Notes: generated by a model from the letters alone, not told the origin. DNA of 64,000 nt from Mallotus nudiflorus (GCA_947683625.1 CANTUR010000540.1:940001-1004000); one strand, 5' to 3'; positions 11,050 through 23,090 are shown, counted from the stretch's first letter. Numbers and translations: made by a program.

Positions 11050-11219
11050 CTGTCTAGGCTCCTTTATCTAGGCTCTCCTTGTAATTGGTTAAGGATGCCA
11101 TTATGCCTCTCCAATTTCTCATTGACTCCCGCCATCATGTTAAACATTCTTTTGAATTATTGTTGCATAGCTTGAATCACATGATCATTTGTAGAAGAAG
11201 AACTTGTGTCTTTTGACAT
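11050..11219 (-). pseudogene. gag N-terminus fused to integrase by deletion
   Basis: ATG at 11219-11217 opens MSKDTSSSTNDHVIQAMQQ, a stop, then FKRMFNMMAGVNEKLERHNG. This looks like the start of a chromovirus-type gag, with a helical amphipathic stretch. After GEPR and a stop the reading passes straight into the integrase core. The deletion removed the rest of gag, protease, RT and RNase H. Identification of this segment as gag rests on its position after the leader. Confidence 0.6.
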
Positions 11220-11928
11220 GATTGTAAAACCTAAAATTTTAATAAAAGAAAATAGAAAGAAACAATCTCACAGCACTCCCTCGTATGTTTCACTCAAAAT
11301 TGATGTATACCACTCGTGTTTACACTCAATTTTGGCTTTTTCTCTAATGATCTCACACTCTTGCCTTTTACCTCTCAAATTTGCCTTTTGATTTCTTAGA
11401 TGAACTAAGTTTCTCAATCAAACAAAATTCAAGAATGTAGTAATAAATGATAAAAAAAATAAGGTAGGTTAACAAGAAAATAGTAAGGTAGGCTTAAAGA
11501 AATGAACAATTTGTAACAAATAAGCTAATACAAATGAAAAACAAAGACAGATCATCAAAGAACACAAAGAGACAGAATTATAAAGATAGATCTCAATGGA
11601 ATATGAAGAGTCAATTTTTTTTAATGTAAACTAAGATCTAACACAAGAATATCAAAGATAACATATTTTTTTTATGGACGAATTTCTTTTTTTTATTATA
11701 TATGCACAAATTGAAAGGTATCATAAAAATCTCAAAGATAACAACTTTTTTTTTCTTTTTTTTTGATATTTGAAAACAAAATCTTGAGATAAGAAGAATA
11801 AAGATAAAAAAAATAAAAAAAATAACAAGAACAATAGATAGCAAGAAAGGTGCAAAATATAAGATGAACACAAGATATTGAGAACTAAAAGATAGTTTTG
11901 GATATGCAAACCTCAATCTTGAGCCAAT
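11220..11928 (-). other. leader of the minus-strand Ty3 element
   Basis: AT-rich untranslated region between primer site and gag start, with polypyrimidine/polypurine runs at about 11740-11830. Frames in it show only low-complexity Phe/Leu/Lys runs and no domain. Confidence 0.6.
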
Positions 11929-11940
11929 GCTTTGATACTA
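11929..11940 (-). promoter_or_regulatory. primer binding site, initiator tRNA-Met type
   Basis: Minus strand reads TAGTATCAAAGC; the canonical site is TGGTATCAGAGC, so 10 of 12 bases agree. It lies four bases from the LTR. Confidence 0.75.
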
Positions 11941-11944
11941 CTTA

Positions 11945-12706
11945 TGATGGGAATTGTAGGTTTCATCAATTAACTCCCCAATAACAAGAATACTATGATA
12001 AGTTGAATTAGAAGAAAATTAAAAATTACCAATTTAATCCACAAATTCGTATCGTTCAAAGATTAAAGTAAGAAGATAGATGCTACTTAACCCCTTTTCC
12101 AATAAGGATAAAGATACTAAGATAGACTTTGAATTTCCTCTTATGCCACAAATAAGAAAGTTTGATAAATAACAATAAAACAAAAATTTAGATTTTGACA
12201 CCACAAGCTAGAATAAAGCTTGATAAGTCACAAAGTTCATGCAAGAAATTAAAGACAAAATTCCTCACAATAAAACTCAAACAAAGTTATAATTCATATA
12301 TCAAATTCAATCATGCTCCAAAAGAAAGAAAAGGACTTGTTTATATAGAGTACAAGTCCATGCATATACTACTAAAATAGACTTACACACATAGGATTAC
12401 TTTTACTCTTAAATGGCCTTAATAACCACTACCCACATTAATAGCCATTACTTGGTATTAATTACCCCATTAACTTATATATGGTGGTTGCATGTAACCC
12501 TAATTATTATTAACACAAAAACAAGTTAAATATTATTCCTTGGGCCTCCATGGATGCCTTATTGGGTTAAAATTCTTAGGCTTTCCAAATGTCCCTAATT
12601 AAACCCAATATGGCTTCTTAAAGCTTCTTGGATTTGGACCTTGTGATTGGGCCTTCTTGTACTATTAATGGATCTTGGATTTCTTTAGGCTTTGAACTTC
12701 ACATCA
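11945..12706 (-). repeat. 5' LTR of the minus-strand Ty3 element
   Basis: Partner of 9424-10252, single copy of the 72-bp unit, and lacking five bases (GGATT) near its outer end. A TATA-type sequence TATATAAAC (minus strand) sits near 12340, about 20 bases upstream of the conserved GGACTTGTAC context's partner in the other LTR. Confidence 0.85.
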
Positions 12707-12711
12707 AAGAG

Positions 12712-13121
12712 ATTGTCAAGTTATTAGATGTAGGCTTTATTTACCTAATTTATAATAGTGAGTAGGTAAGCACAGTTCAGTGTGTACCAAAAAAAAGTGG
12801 AATGACTATTATGAAAAATGAAGTAAGTGAGTTGATTTTGAAGAGGATGGTTGATGGGTGGAGAGTTTGTATCGACTATCAAAAATTGAACTTAGCCATA
12901 TGGAAGGACCATTTTATGTGACCCTTCATTGACTACATGTTGGAGAGGATAACAGGGCATGCATACTACTATTTCTTGAATGTTATTCAGGTTATAACCA
13001 TATTTTTACTTTTATAGAGGACCAGGAGAAAATAACATTTACATGCCCATATGGAACTTTTGCTTATTGACACATGCCTTTCGGAATGTGTAATTCACTA
13101 GCTACTTTTCAAAGATGTATG
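12712..13121 (+). pseudogene. RT of element B, N-terminal part
   Basis: Resumes the RT reading after the Ty3 insertion: EIVKLLDVGFIYLI, VPKKSGMTIMKNE, the GWRVCIDYQKLN box (RT motif with the catalytic-region Asp kept), then HAYYYFLN where relatives have a catalytic DGYSG; here the Asp is Asn followed by further changes and a stop. The reading ends at FQRCM-type residues where the Tat-like solo LTR is inserted at GTATG. It would copy RNA into DNA in an intact element. Confidence 0.85.
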
Positions 13122-13344
13122 TGTAGACACCCAATTTCGGGATGATATATTATGGCTGCAGCAAAGGACTCAAGTGATGAAAATGTCTTCAAAACTTAAT
13201 CCTTAAAAAATTCTAAGGGCTTTTAAAGGAAGGATTTAATGTTTTTAGGGAGTAAATCGCAAAGTTCTTTTTAGGACCTAATTGTAAAATTTAAATTTTT
13301 TCGGGGGCCTTTTTATAATTAAATGTTAAAAAAATAAGAAAAAG

Positions 13345-13445
13345 TGCGTGTTGGAATTCCATAATTCCAATCGGAATTATGTAATTCTGATCGGAATTAC
13401 AATAATTCCGATCGGGATTGTATAATTCCGATCGGAATTAAACTC
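13345..13445 (+). repeat. palindrome cluster (AATTCCGATCGGAATT type) in the Tat-like solo LTR
   Basis: About four copies of a short palindrome with core CCGATCGG or variants, spaced 20-25 bases, about 190 bases upstream of the TATA box. Confidence 0.8.
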
Positions 13446-13627
13446 TTCCGTTTTCCTATTTCTAATTATTCCAATTTTAGGTGGTTTAAATTTCCTAATT
13501 AATTCAATCCTAAATTGGTTTAAACTTCCTAATTAACTCAATTCTACCCAGTTTAAAATTCCTAAATACACTTTAGGAATTAGAATCACATTAGGATTAG
13601 GATTAGGGTTAGGCGTCCTGGTTCTAC

Positions 13628-13636
13628 TATAAAAAG
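13628..13636 (+). promoter_or_regulatory. TATA box of the Tat-like solo LTR
   Basis: TATAAAAAG in a GC-richer context, about 500 bases from the LTR start. Confidence 0.6.
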
Positions 13637-14472
13637 AAAGGAAGGGAAGTAGTAAGGAAAAAAAAAGGAAAAGCAAAAAAAGGGGCGTAGAAAGGAAAAG
13701 AAAAAGAAAGGGAAGAGATGGGAGAACAAAAAGAAAAATTGTGATTTTCTTTTGAATTTTTACTAAAGATTCCTTTTGATTCAACGATCAATTCAAGATT
13801 CGTGAAGATTTTAAGGAGAAAGATTCAAAGATTTGTCAAGAACGGTGAACTATCAATCTGAGGAGCACCCTAAATCATCCATAAGCATATCATCTTATTC
13901 TATTCTTCTTTTATTATTTTTATTATTATTTTTTAAAGTTATTATCATAATTTATTCATTAATCATTGTTTTATCTTATTTTTGTGGTGATTATGGAGGA
14001 CGACGCATGATGATCATATGGAAGGAATGAATTTCATGAGAAGTCCATAGAAGACTATGGATAAAGCCTCATAGAGACTTAATTTCTAGGGTTTTACTTT
14101 ATTTTTGTTTTCTTTATTTTATTTATTGCTTTTTATTTTTTTTATTAATTGTTTTATTAATTAATGTAATAGCCCCAATAGTGGGAATAGTAATAAAATT
14201 ATATGTGTGGTTGCATGATTTTTTTTATTAAATTGGTTAGTAAATTTAGGTTTCTAATTGGGTAATTATTTAAAATCAATGGAGGAAATAGATTAATTTA
14301 GGTTGCATGTTAATAAAATTAAGGTTTTAATAAGGGTTAATTTAATTATTTGTCTAATCTTATTGAATTTTTTTTATGTTTTATTTGTTTTTGGGTTTTA
14401 TTTATTATTTTTATGTGTTTTGGGTCTTAAGCCCACTTTAGGTCTTAACCTATTTATTTAAGTTTAGGTAAT

Positions 14473-16578
14473 TGTAAGCACCTAATTTCAGGATGCAATT
14501 GTGCACAACTGCGATGTAAGCCCCTATGATGAAATTTATTCAAAAATTGAACTTGGTTGTTGATTTTCTGGACTTTAAGGACTAAATTGAAACGTTTTTT
14601 TAGGATTTGATTGCAAATAAGTCATTTTTTCAGGGGTCTTTTGGTAATTAAAAGTTTTTTAAAAAAAAAATTTTAGGATCGGCATTGGTGTAATGCCACC
14701 GACCGGCATTGTGTAATGTTGATCGGCATTGCATAGTGTCGATGTGCAATAATTCCATTTTTTGATTTTTTTGCGTATTTTTCCTTATTTTTATTGATTT
14801 TTTCAATGTTTTGATTGGTGAAAAATTTAAATTTTATCTGATAAGTTTTTTTAAAAAAGAAACGCAAAAGATATTTTTTTTTGAAATAAAAACAAACGCT
14901 ATCTAATATGATCAGATAGGTCTGTTCCTCCTTTGGAGGAAGTTGAGTACGCACAGACTCTGCATTTAAAAGCAGAGTCTGCATGCATGCGTGAAAAAAA
15001 AAAGAGGCTTGGCTGAAGGTTTTTTTTTGGCTGGAGAGGCTAGGGCAGAAGGTTTTTTTGGGCTGAAGGATTTTTTACAGACGGAAAAAAAAGCTTTGAT
15101 TTCTTCTGTTCTTTAAAAAACCCTAATTTTTGCAGTTCATTTGAGGAAGACGATACAATAATTTTTAGTCTTAGTCCATAATCAAATCAACATTGAGTCG
15201 ATTTTAACGGTGAAAATCCTAATCTAAGGGGCCGAAAAAGGGCATATGCACAACATTCATTTTTTCTTTCTTCTTTTCTGTGATTTTTATTCATTTCGTT
15301 AATTATTTTATTATTTAATTTCACTACTAATTTGGTTGCTTTTTTTTGTTTTTTTTTTGTTTTGATGTCCATATGTGGATTGAGGAAGAGGAAACCACTT
15401 GTGTTTAATTGAACAGAAGATCCATGGAATGCCATGGATGAACCTGTACTGTTTTAATAATAGTTCTTGGGATTTTAATTTTTGTTCTACATTTTTGTAT
15501 CCTGTGTAATTTATTTTAATTTCTGGGCGTATAATTATTTAATTTTAATTTTGTACATAGTTTGTAATAGCCCCAGTAGTAGGAATAGTGAAAGATTTAA
15601 ATTTCTGCACTTGAAAATTAATTAGTAATTAGGTTCAATTGGGTAAAAATTAATCAAAATTAATGGTGGTTTTAGTTAATTAGGGTTTGTATGTAATTAA
15701 ATTAGGTTTTTTAGAAATCATATGTGAATGTGTGTTTGATTTAATTTTGTTATGTTTTGTTATGTTTTTTGGGCTTTTTATGTTTGTTTTTGGGCCCCAA
15801 GCCCACGTTTAGGCCTAACCCACTAAATAAATAGGCTTAAAAATGGTTTAGGACTTTAAATAATTAAAATCAACTTGGGCCCATTAGGTTAATTAGATTT
15901 TAGGCCCACTTAGTTAATTAAAACTTGTTTAGACTTAGCTCAGCCCACTTAATTTCATTTCTTTTAAAATAAATACATCTAGGCCCACATTTCACTTAAA
16001 ATAAAATCAAGTTAGACTTAGGCCTAATTTCTTCTTTAAAATTGAATAGACTTAAGCTCATATCTTAGAAAGACTATAAAAATATAGATTTAGGCTCATT
16101 AATTAATAAAATGTAGGCCCACTTTTTCTATTTCACTTGTAAATAAAATGTAGATTTAGTTAACTTATTTAAGTAAAATTAACATAGTTTAGACTTAGGG
16201 ACAACGTGATCTTGAGTGCATTTTTTCTTGTAATTTTATTGACTTGTTGCCTTTTTAGGTAGATGGATGTTAATTAGGGTTTAATAAAATTGCATGTAAT
16301 TAGAGGATGAAATAATCATTTATAAAATTATTCTAAATGAACACGAGACTAAGAGAAGTTACTATTTCGTATCTAGAATCTCCTGGTTGTGGTGCTAATT
16401 TTCTTTTAGAGAATTAAGTACCACCAATCAAATTGTCCTAGTTATTACCCTGGGCGGCAACTCCTCATCTCCATGCCATGTCTTTGTGACAATGGTTAGT
16501 GTGTTCTCTAAGGCCTTGAGCCTAAACAGTGTCGCGGTTGCTAAAATCTTGGATGCGCACTAAACCCCGCCGTCTACA
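14473..16578 (+). repeat. 5' LTR of the gag-only Tat-like element
   Basis: TGTAAGCACCTAATTTC to CGCCGTCTACA. It has three GATCGGCATT-type repeats at 14675-14760, one more than its partner. The middle is rich in GGCCCA/TGGGCC-type words and TTAATTA; no protein is coded. Confidence 0.92.
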
Positions 16579-16579
16579 G

Positions 16580-16597
16580 TGGCGACTCCATTGGGGA
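16580..16597 (+). promoter_or_regulatory. primer binding site for tRNA-Arg
   Basis: TGGCGACTCCATTGGGGA, one base after the LTR. The complement of the 3' end of plant tRNA-Arg(ACG) is TGGCGACTCCGCTGGGGA; two mismatches. tRNA-Arg priming is typical of Ogre/Tat elements. Confidence 0.85.
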
Positions 16598-17580
16598 GAA
16601 GAGATACTGATTCTACTTGTGTTCTTTAGAATTGTTTTATTGATTATTATTTCATTCTTGCATTCATTCTCCATGTCCCTACTAAACCGATGGTGTTGGT
16701 TTATGATTCCATGATTCCACTAGCTTCATGGGGTTATAGATTGGCTAACCATCACTCTTAGCCTTAACTTGGTTCAAGAGAGATTACCGGGCTCATCTGA
16801 CTAGAGTCTGTAACTTAAGTCCCTAAGGGGGGTAATCTTCTCTCGAGTTGGTAAAGGATGCTGGGCCCCTCTGACCTTGGCCTGTAACTCAAAGTCCATA
16901 ATGGAGAGCATTTTGCTAAGGGAACCTTAACTTTTCATTGGACCCCTAACCACATATAATGGCCTAGTTACTTCCCCTAGGAACTTCACCCAAAGTGCTT
17001 GTTTGTTTGAATTGCCATGAGGTATTTCTATTTATAAAAGCATAAGCCTATACCTTTGAAGCTCATTCAGGCTAATAAGGATTAGGCTAGACCTTTATAT
17101 TTAGAAATGATACTTCTATGCTTTTTCTTTTAAGAGAGATTTGGCATGCGCATCGGCTCTTAATATCCCCTGTTGATATGAAGGCCAATACCAAAAATCT
17201 TGGGAAAAGAAACTTGCCATTGAACACGTGTGTGGGAGGAATAAGGTTAGAAGGCTTATGCTTGCATGTTGCTTATTGATTGCTTCCTGATACTTGCTAC
17301 TTGCTAAGTGTTTGCTTGCTACTTGTTGCATAAACACATGCATCATGCATACATGCATACATACAGTCCATGCATCATACTAATACCTTATTTTGTAGCC
17401 ATCATAGATTCATCCGGGTCTTCTCATATCTAGGGACGAAGAGGTGGCAGATTGACTAGAGTTGATTTAAGTCCGGAGTCCATAGCTCAAGACATTCTTT
17501 ACAGACTGGAGAGACTAGAGGGGAGTCCAATTAACCCACTATTCCTAGAAGCTGAATCATCTTAGACTGAACAAACTGAA
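16598..17580 (+). other. leader of the gag-only element with twin hairpins
   Basis: No coding. At 16786-16823 and 16860-16896 it has two copies of a GGGCYC(C)TCTGACY...CTGTAACT(T/C)AA(A)GTCC block, each enclosed by its own self-complementary arms (GATTACC with GGTAATC; AAGGATGCT with AGCATTTT). Further on it has ATGCAT-rich repeats at 17338-17375. The position between primer site and gag is where packaging signals usually lie. Confidence 0.65.
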
Positions 17581-18840
17581 ATGGAACAACAACCAGAGAT
17601 GTGGACCTTAGAGGACATTAAGGGAGCTTTGATGGATCACATAAGAGCTATGATACAAGATGAACTAAGACAGGCTTTGGCCGGACTAGTGCAACTTATT
17701 GTTGGACAACCACCTGCTGCTGTTATTGAACAACAACCAGTTGCTACTGTTGAACAACCACCTGTTGTAGGAGCTTCACCTGTTGCTCCTCCACCTACTG
17801 CTAACAATGTTGGGGGGGCAACCTGCTCCTAGAAATGTGCCTGCTACTGATGTGAGAATGGAAGACGTTGAAAACTACATGGTAAAAAAGGCGAAAAGAG
17901 AGTCACTTGAATTGGTTCAAGACCTTGAGTCTAAGCATATGCAAGCATTGACTCAGAAAATGTCCAAGATGGAAGAGCTAATTAAAGGAAAAGGAATGGG
18001 ATATTCTTTTGACTTTGATGACATGCTGTAAATGGAGGAAGATAAGCTGACTGAAAAATTCAAAATGCCTCAATTGTAGAAATTTGATGAGCGAGGAGAT
18101 CTTAGAATTCATTTGAGCCAATACACAACAACCATGAGCACTACTAAAGCACCATTAACAGTAGTTGCTAGGCTGTTTGTATTGTCACTGGAAGGAATGG
18201 CTGTGAACTGGTGCCATGGGTTGGAAAAGTCTGTTAGGGCTGACTGGAAGGAACTATGTATTGCATTCTTGAAACAATATGATTATAACACTCGATTGGA
18301 AGTGTCTATTAGGGATTTGGGGTTGACTAAGCAGAAACCAAATGAATCCTTTTCTAATTTCCTCACCAGATTCATGAATAAAGCAGGACTGATGAAAAAT
18401 AAACTAGCTAAAAGGATCAAGTTAGGATGATTGTTTATAATGTAGCACTTAATTTGGTCGAAAGAATGCAAATGATGAACCCAAAGACCTTCATAGATCT
18501 ATATGATGACGGTCTACAAGATGAAGAGATAGAGAATGAGAAAAAGAAAACTGCTAGAAGCATAGGAACCCGAAATTACTCAACTGGGGGCATACAATAG
18601 GGGAGCACTAGCTGGATTATGGAGGTGCGTGCAGTTCAGCAACCCCGAAGGTTCTCCAACTTCAACCAACCACTCTCCAAAGTCCTAGAGAGGCTAATCC
18701 AAAAAGACCTACTCAGACCTTTAACCTTTTCTAAGCCAAACCCAAATATTCCTAGTTTTGACCCTAACAGTTATTGTAAATTCCACCAAGCTATTGGCCA
18801 TCCCACAGACAATTGTATCCGCCTAAAACATGAGATCTAA
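17581..18840 (+). pseudogene. gag of the Tat-like element, frameshifted
   Basis: ATG at 17581 opens MEQQPEMWTLEDIKGALMDH, then a Gln/Pro/Val-rich segment. A slip in a run of seven Gs at 17812-17818 changes frame; the reading resumes with ENYMVKKAKRESLELVQDLE and a coiled-coil-like helix. After stops at 18029 and near 18078 the retrotransposon gag domain follows: ARLFVLSLEGMAVNWCHGLE, WKELCIAFLKQYDYNT, ESFSNFLTRFMNKAG. A second shift at about 18415 leads to VRMIVYNVALNLVERMQ. The zinc-finger-like motif CX2HX4HX4C (CKFHQAIGHPTDNC, about 18778-18819) ends this part. The family fit is good; the protein is dead. Confidence 0.85.
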
Positions 18841-19041
18841 AACCTGATAGACTCTGAAAAAATCATCGACCCTGAAAAATCCAACTCTAACCCAAACACC
18901 AAAAACAACCCTTTCCCAAACTACCAAAATGTTCCACTACCAACCACCATGATGATCAACTCAGGAGTTAGTGAGGAAGAAGTGCTAAGCTCCTTTGAGG
19001 ACCTAAACCCTATACCTAATGGAGAACCTTTTGGATAGCCA

Positions 19042-19509
19042 TAGAGAGGAGTGGAAGATTTAATGGGCCAGCCCACAGGCAAGTTTGATTACAGAGTATT
19101 CTACTCAAAACCACCCTCTGCTGATATCCCTATTGAATTAATTGAGCCCTCAAGTTGGGGAGATGAGTTTGATGATAAGCCAGTAAAAGAAGAGCCTGAA
19201 ATTCCTGAGCAGTCGCTAAGAGGAGTTAAAGATCTGTTGGGACAACTTTTGAGCAAGTTCGATTACAGAGTGTTCTATTCTAAACCTGCTTCTGCTGACA
19301 TCCCCATTGAATCGATTTTGCCGACAAGATGGGGTGATGAGTTTGAAGAAGATGAATTCTTAACCCCAGAAATGTCCCAAGAAGAAGTGGAAGAGCTGTT
19401 AAGCCAACATACGGACAAACTGAGGGAGTTGAAAGGAAAAGAAACATGCACAATGGAAGTGTGGAAGGATGGGAAAAGAGACCAAACCATTGGAGTTATT
19501 AACATCTAG
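19042..19509 (+). pseudogene. gag C-terminal acidic region with 174-bp internal duplication
   Basis: Open frame with two copies of a 58-codon unit containing KFDYRVFYSKP and SADIPIE, followed by WGDEF. Copies start at 19045 and 19219 and are still in frame. The tail has TPEMSQEEVEELLSQH and a METWKDGK-like end. Such spacer regions lie between nucleocapsid and protease in Tat-like elements. The function is unknown. Confidence 0.7.
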
Positions 19510-20380
19510 TATAACTCTGATGAGGAAAGCCTAGGCGGTTTTGATGTTTGGAGTGATGATCCTAAAGTGAATCATGTCACTAGAAGTGGGAAGAATTATA
19601 AAGCCGCAGAAAACAAAACAGAAGGTGTAATAGAAAGAGAAGATGCAGAAGATGCAAAAGTAGAGGAAGAACAGAAGGAGATATTTAGAATAACTCAGGA
19701 AGGCTAAAGCGAGTGTGAGCATCTGGGAATTACTGATGCATTCGGGTAGTCACAGAAGGGCTCTGGTTAAAGCTTTGTCGAATATAAGCATTGAAATGGT
19801 AGCTACGCCTGAGGCTATGGTAGCAAAGGTAATAGAAAAGAAACATGGGCCGATAACATTCTCAGATGATGACTTGCCTTTGGAGGAAAGAAACCATAAC
19901 AAGGCATTATTTATCCTAACTGAAGTAAAAGGGAAGAGAACCAACTTTGTAATGGTGGATGATGGTTCAGCTATAAATGTATGACACTAAAAATCCTACC
20001 TAATTTGGGTCTGAAAGTAGATGACTTGACGGCTTCAAACCTTATAATAAGAGCTTACGATGACAGTACCAGGAATATGGAGGGAACATTTCAGGCTTTG
20101 GTCAAAACAGGGCCTATAAAGTCAACTATTGAATTTACTGTACTGGACATCCCTATTACCTATGCCCTGTTATTAGGAAGGCTGTGGTTTCATGCCCTAG
20201 GAGGAGTACCTTCAACAGTGCACCAGAAAATAAAATTCCCTCACGAAGGAGATGTCGTGACAATAGAAGCCAGAACCAATGCAGCTGTGGCAGCCATGAT
20301 AAATAGAAACAAGTGTGTGCACCCCCTGGTTTCCAGATTACTGGGATATTTGATGGGACTGAAATGGATCCGAGAGTAGC
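19510..20380 (+). pseudogene. retropepsin of the Tat-like element, frameshifted
   Basis: 19715-19984 reads IWELLMHSGSHRRALVKALS, a GPITFSDDDLP strand, HNKALFILTEVKG and the active site FVMVDDGSAINV (catalytic Asp-x-Gly-Ser kept). A frame change at about 19982 then gives LKILPNLGLKVDDL, IEFTVLDIPITYALLLGR and WFHALGGVPSTVHQKIKF, classic for Tat/Ogre protease regions. 19510-19714 is an acidic, Lys/Glu-rich linker. After 20380 the reading dissolves into stops and no RT follows. Confidence 0.85.
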
Positions 20381-23090
20381 AAAAATGATGGAGAATAGGA
20401 ATGACTGGTTTGGATGAGGACTGGGGAAGAATGAACAAGGAGAATTCCCAGGATTTAAAAATCAAAATGAGACAACAGGATTGGGTTTTACAGGGGAAGC
20501 AAAGCCAAAAGGTAGAAGGGAAAGGAAGAGATTCAATGCCGAAAAGAGGAAGCTTTATGCAAAAGTTGGTCCTTTGAGTTAGAACTTCATCAAGCCAGGG
20601 GAAGACAAATACTATCTGAGAGCTAAGGAATTAGTCAGTGTTGCTGGAGCAAATGTCCCTAGGTTTGAGATCTTCAAGGAGTAGATTGTGGAGAATCTAA
20701 TGAAGGACAACAAAGAGGAAGTGATGAAGTTGACAGTTGAGAGGATGGGTAGTACTGTTGTTAAAGAGTTGTTATGTCAAACCACCTTAAGGACAACCAC
20801 TATGAGACTCAGCATCGCTAGCATCTAGAATAGGAAATAAAATTTCTCATTATCTCATTGAATAAAATTTTAGTTTTACAATGATCGATGATATAAATTC
20901 TGACCATGCTTACTTATGTAATGTACAACCTGATAGTTCTGTGCATTATAATTTAGATAAGTATGTTTGACATAAATTCAATTCAATTAGAGTCATTCAG
21001 CATGGGCACAAATGCAAATTCAAAGAACATACATATATCACATGATGTAACTTTTGAAGATAGGAAATGTGAGAAGAAAAAATAAATAAAAAAAAGGAAA
21101 GAACAAAAAAGAGAAAAAAGAACAGTAAGGTAAAAATTAGAGAAGAAAATTCATGACTGACTAATAACAGGAGTTATATCATGTGATGTAATGAATGTTC
21201 CTATTTTTGCCTTAATGAATGATTAAAATTGAATTTTAAATTTTGGTTCAAACATAGCATATTGGTCTTTATCATCTGAATGGAAAAACAATACATAGTG
21301 AAAGCTAAATCAGAGCTATGAGATCACTATTTTAGTTACATTTTCTTTTTGCCACCTCTTTTGTGATTTTTTCATGTAAGCCTAGCGTCCCCTTATACCT
21401 TGAGAATTTAGGTGGCTCAGTAACTTGCTTTTCGGTCCATATTTTGCTTAAGAATTCTTCAAAGTGCAAGTCCAATTGATTTCATCATCCAGAATTCGCT
21501 TTAATCAGTTTGCCCACTCCTATGCATCTTCAATACATGAGATTGTAGCTAATAGGGTTAGTAAGATAAAAGGCCAACAATAATAAATGAAAAAACTGAG
21601 TCTCTTATGCACATGAAGAAAGTGATTGCTAGGATGAATTCAAAACGAAGCTGGGGGCAAAATGTAACTCTGGGACAAGTTAGGGGCAAAATGGTAAAAA
21701 TAGTAGAACTTCAAAGTTAGTGAAAACAATCTCAGGGCAGAAAGGAGTATACTACAAGCATGCAGATATAACAGTTATTATACAGCAGAAGCAGTAATAA
21801 AAAGAAAAGTTCAATAGTGCATCGATCAATCATGAGCTCCAATGTAAAGCCATGGACCCCACTCACTAGCCTGGTTATTTGTTTGATAGACTATATCAGA
21901 AGCTCAAACATCAAAAGCACCAACAATGAAGCATCAAGTGCTCGAACCTATAAGTTATTGATGAGGCACCTCGTTCTCACACTCCAAGCTGCGAACATAG
22001 CTTTGCTCTAAATAGAAGACCTATTAAGATCATGCATGTTATGCATAACATGCATACACTTGCATACATTTGTTGCGAAATACTTTCTTTGCATAATAAA
22101 GTCTTTGAGCCTAGTCAAGATTGTCCAAACACTTTGCTACTAACATTCAAGATTAGTGCTGTAAAAATGCAGGAAAGTAGTCAGAGTATTCACAGGTAAA
22201 GCATCTGAAGGAATGAAAATAAAAGGAGTAACATTACCAAGAAGCATCATCCTGGTGACCTCAAGAGGCTGGATAAGACTTTCAAGCTCCTCAAACTCAG
22301 TATCCATCTCTAGAATATCTCTCTACAACATTTAGACCATTGTAGGGTGTGGAATATGGTAACGAGAAGGTCGAACATGTTAGTGATACATGTGCTTGGC
22401 CCTAAAATGGGAAGAATGCACTTAAAACTTGAGATGAATGCATTTTGAAGAATTCTTTAATGGTGAAATAAAAAACCTCTAACTCCTAAATCTTTTCTTT
22501 TACAGGAAACATTGAGAAGAGGAATGAGGCCCTTTACTAAAGCATTAATATAATAGCAGAAAGACAAATTTAGCCTCAAGCCATAACCTCAGTGGCAGAA
22601 TATCATGACTCTATGATCCGAGACATCATCACCACAATCAAAAAGGGAAATAACAAAAGAATAAAGAAGGGGAAAGGAACTGATACATCAATAAGAATGA
22701 CCAGGATAGCAAAATCTCACTCTGTGTGACAAATACCCTGACAAATACCAAAGGGAAGTAGTATAACTCTATCTATTTTGATTCTGCAATAAAGTACAAA
22801 GAAAATTTATAAAATTGAGAGTAAATTCATCCATTTTATGATATCATATGCGAAAACTTATCTCATGACCTTTGATTTTAGTGGCTTTCTTTTATTAGTC
22901 TCACAGAATTTAGATGTCTTATTGACAGTTCTATGCTGAGAGTTTTTAAAACTCTAATCAATCTAATGCTTACTTTACACCCAAATAAGGGGAAGAAAAT
23001 GCGAAGACAAAATCTATGGACTTGCAGTATAAATTGGTTGAATTTCAAAGTGTCATTTTTAGTCTTTTGAATAATAAATGTGCATATAAT
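20381..23090 (+). other. long untranslated 3' region of the gag-only element, first part
   Basis: No recognisable domain in six frames. The first 500 bases are a decayed extension of the protease reading. 21640-21700 has two GGGGCAAAATG(T/G)-type words that look like old polypurine tracts. A perfect 24-base palindrome sits at 22032-22055. At 22920-22970 it shares AATCTAATGCTTACTTTA with the 3' region of element B (about 36010). RT to integrase would be expected here in an autonomous relative. Confidence 0.6.
22032..22055. repeat. 24-base perfect palindrome
   Basis: Half-site ATGCATGTTATG followed by its exact complement. It lies in the untranslated 3' region. Confidence 0.9.

Larger units (their letters stand above)
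9419..12711 (-). mobile_element. deleted Ty3/gypsy element in element B, minus strand, with TSD AGGAG/AAGAG
   Basis: Two direct LTRs (9424-10252, 11945-12706), TG...CA ends, target duplication AGGAG (9419-9423) against AAGAG (12707-12711), one mismatch. Read on the minus strand it has a Met-initiator-type primer site, a gag start, and an integrase that follows gag directly; everything from mid-gag through RT is missing. Pol runs into the 3' LTR. About eight substitutions are visible in the first 200 LTR bases, far fewer than in the LTRs of its host element B. Confidence 0.9.

Noticed and set aside
13585..13614. Interstitial telomere-like repeat (TTAGGATTAGGATTAGGGTTAGG type)
   Set aside because: Imperfect, not the plant TTTAGGG unit, and only about 25 bases inside an LTR next to the TATA box.
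22185..22400. Antisense extra ORF as known in some Tat elements (minus-strand EMDTEFEELESLIQPLEV stretch)
   Set aside because: Only about 57 codons open, flanked by stops in all frames; no domain recognised.
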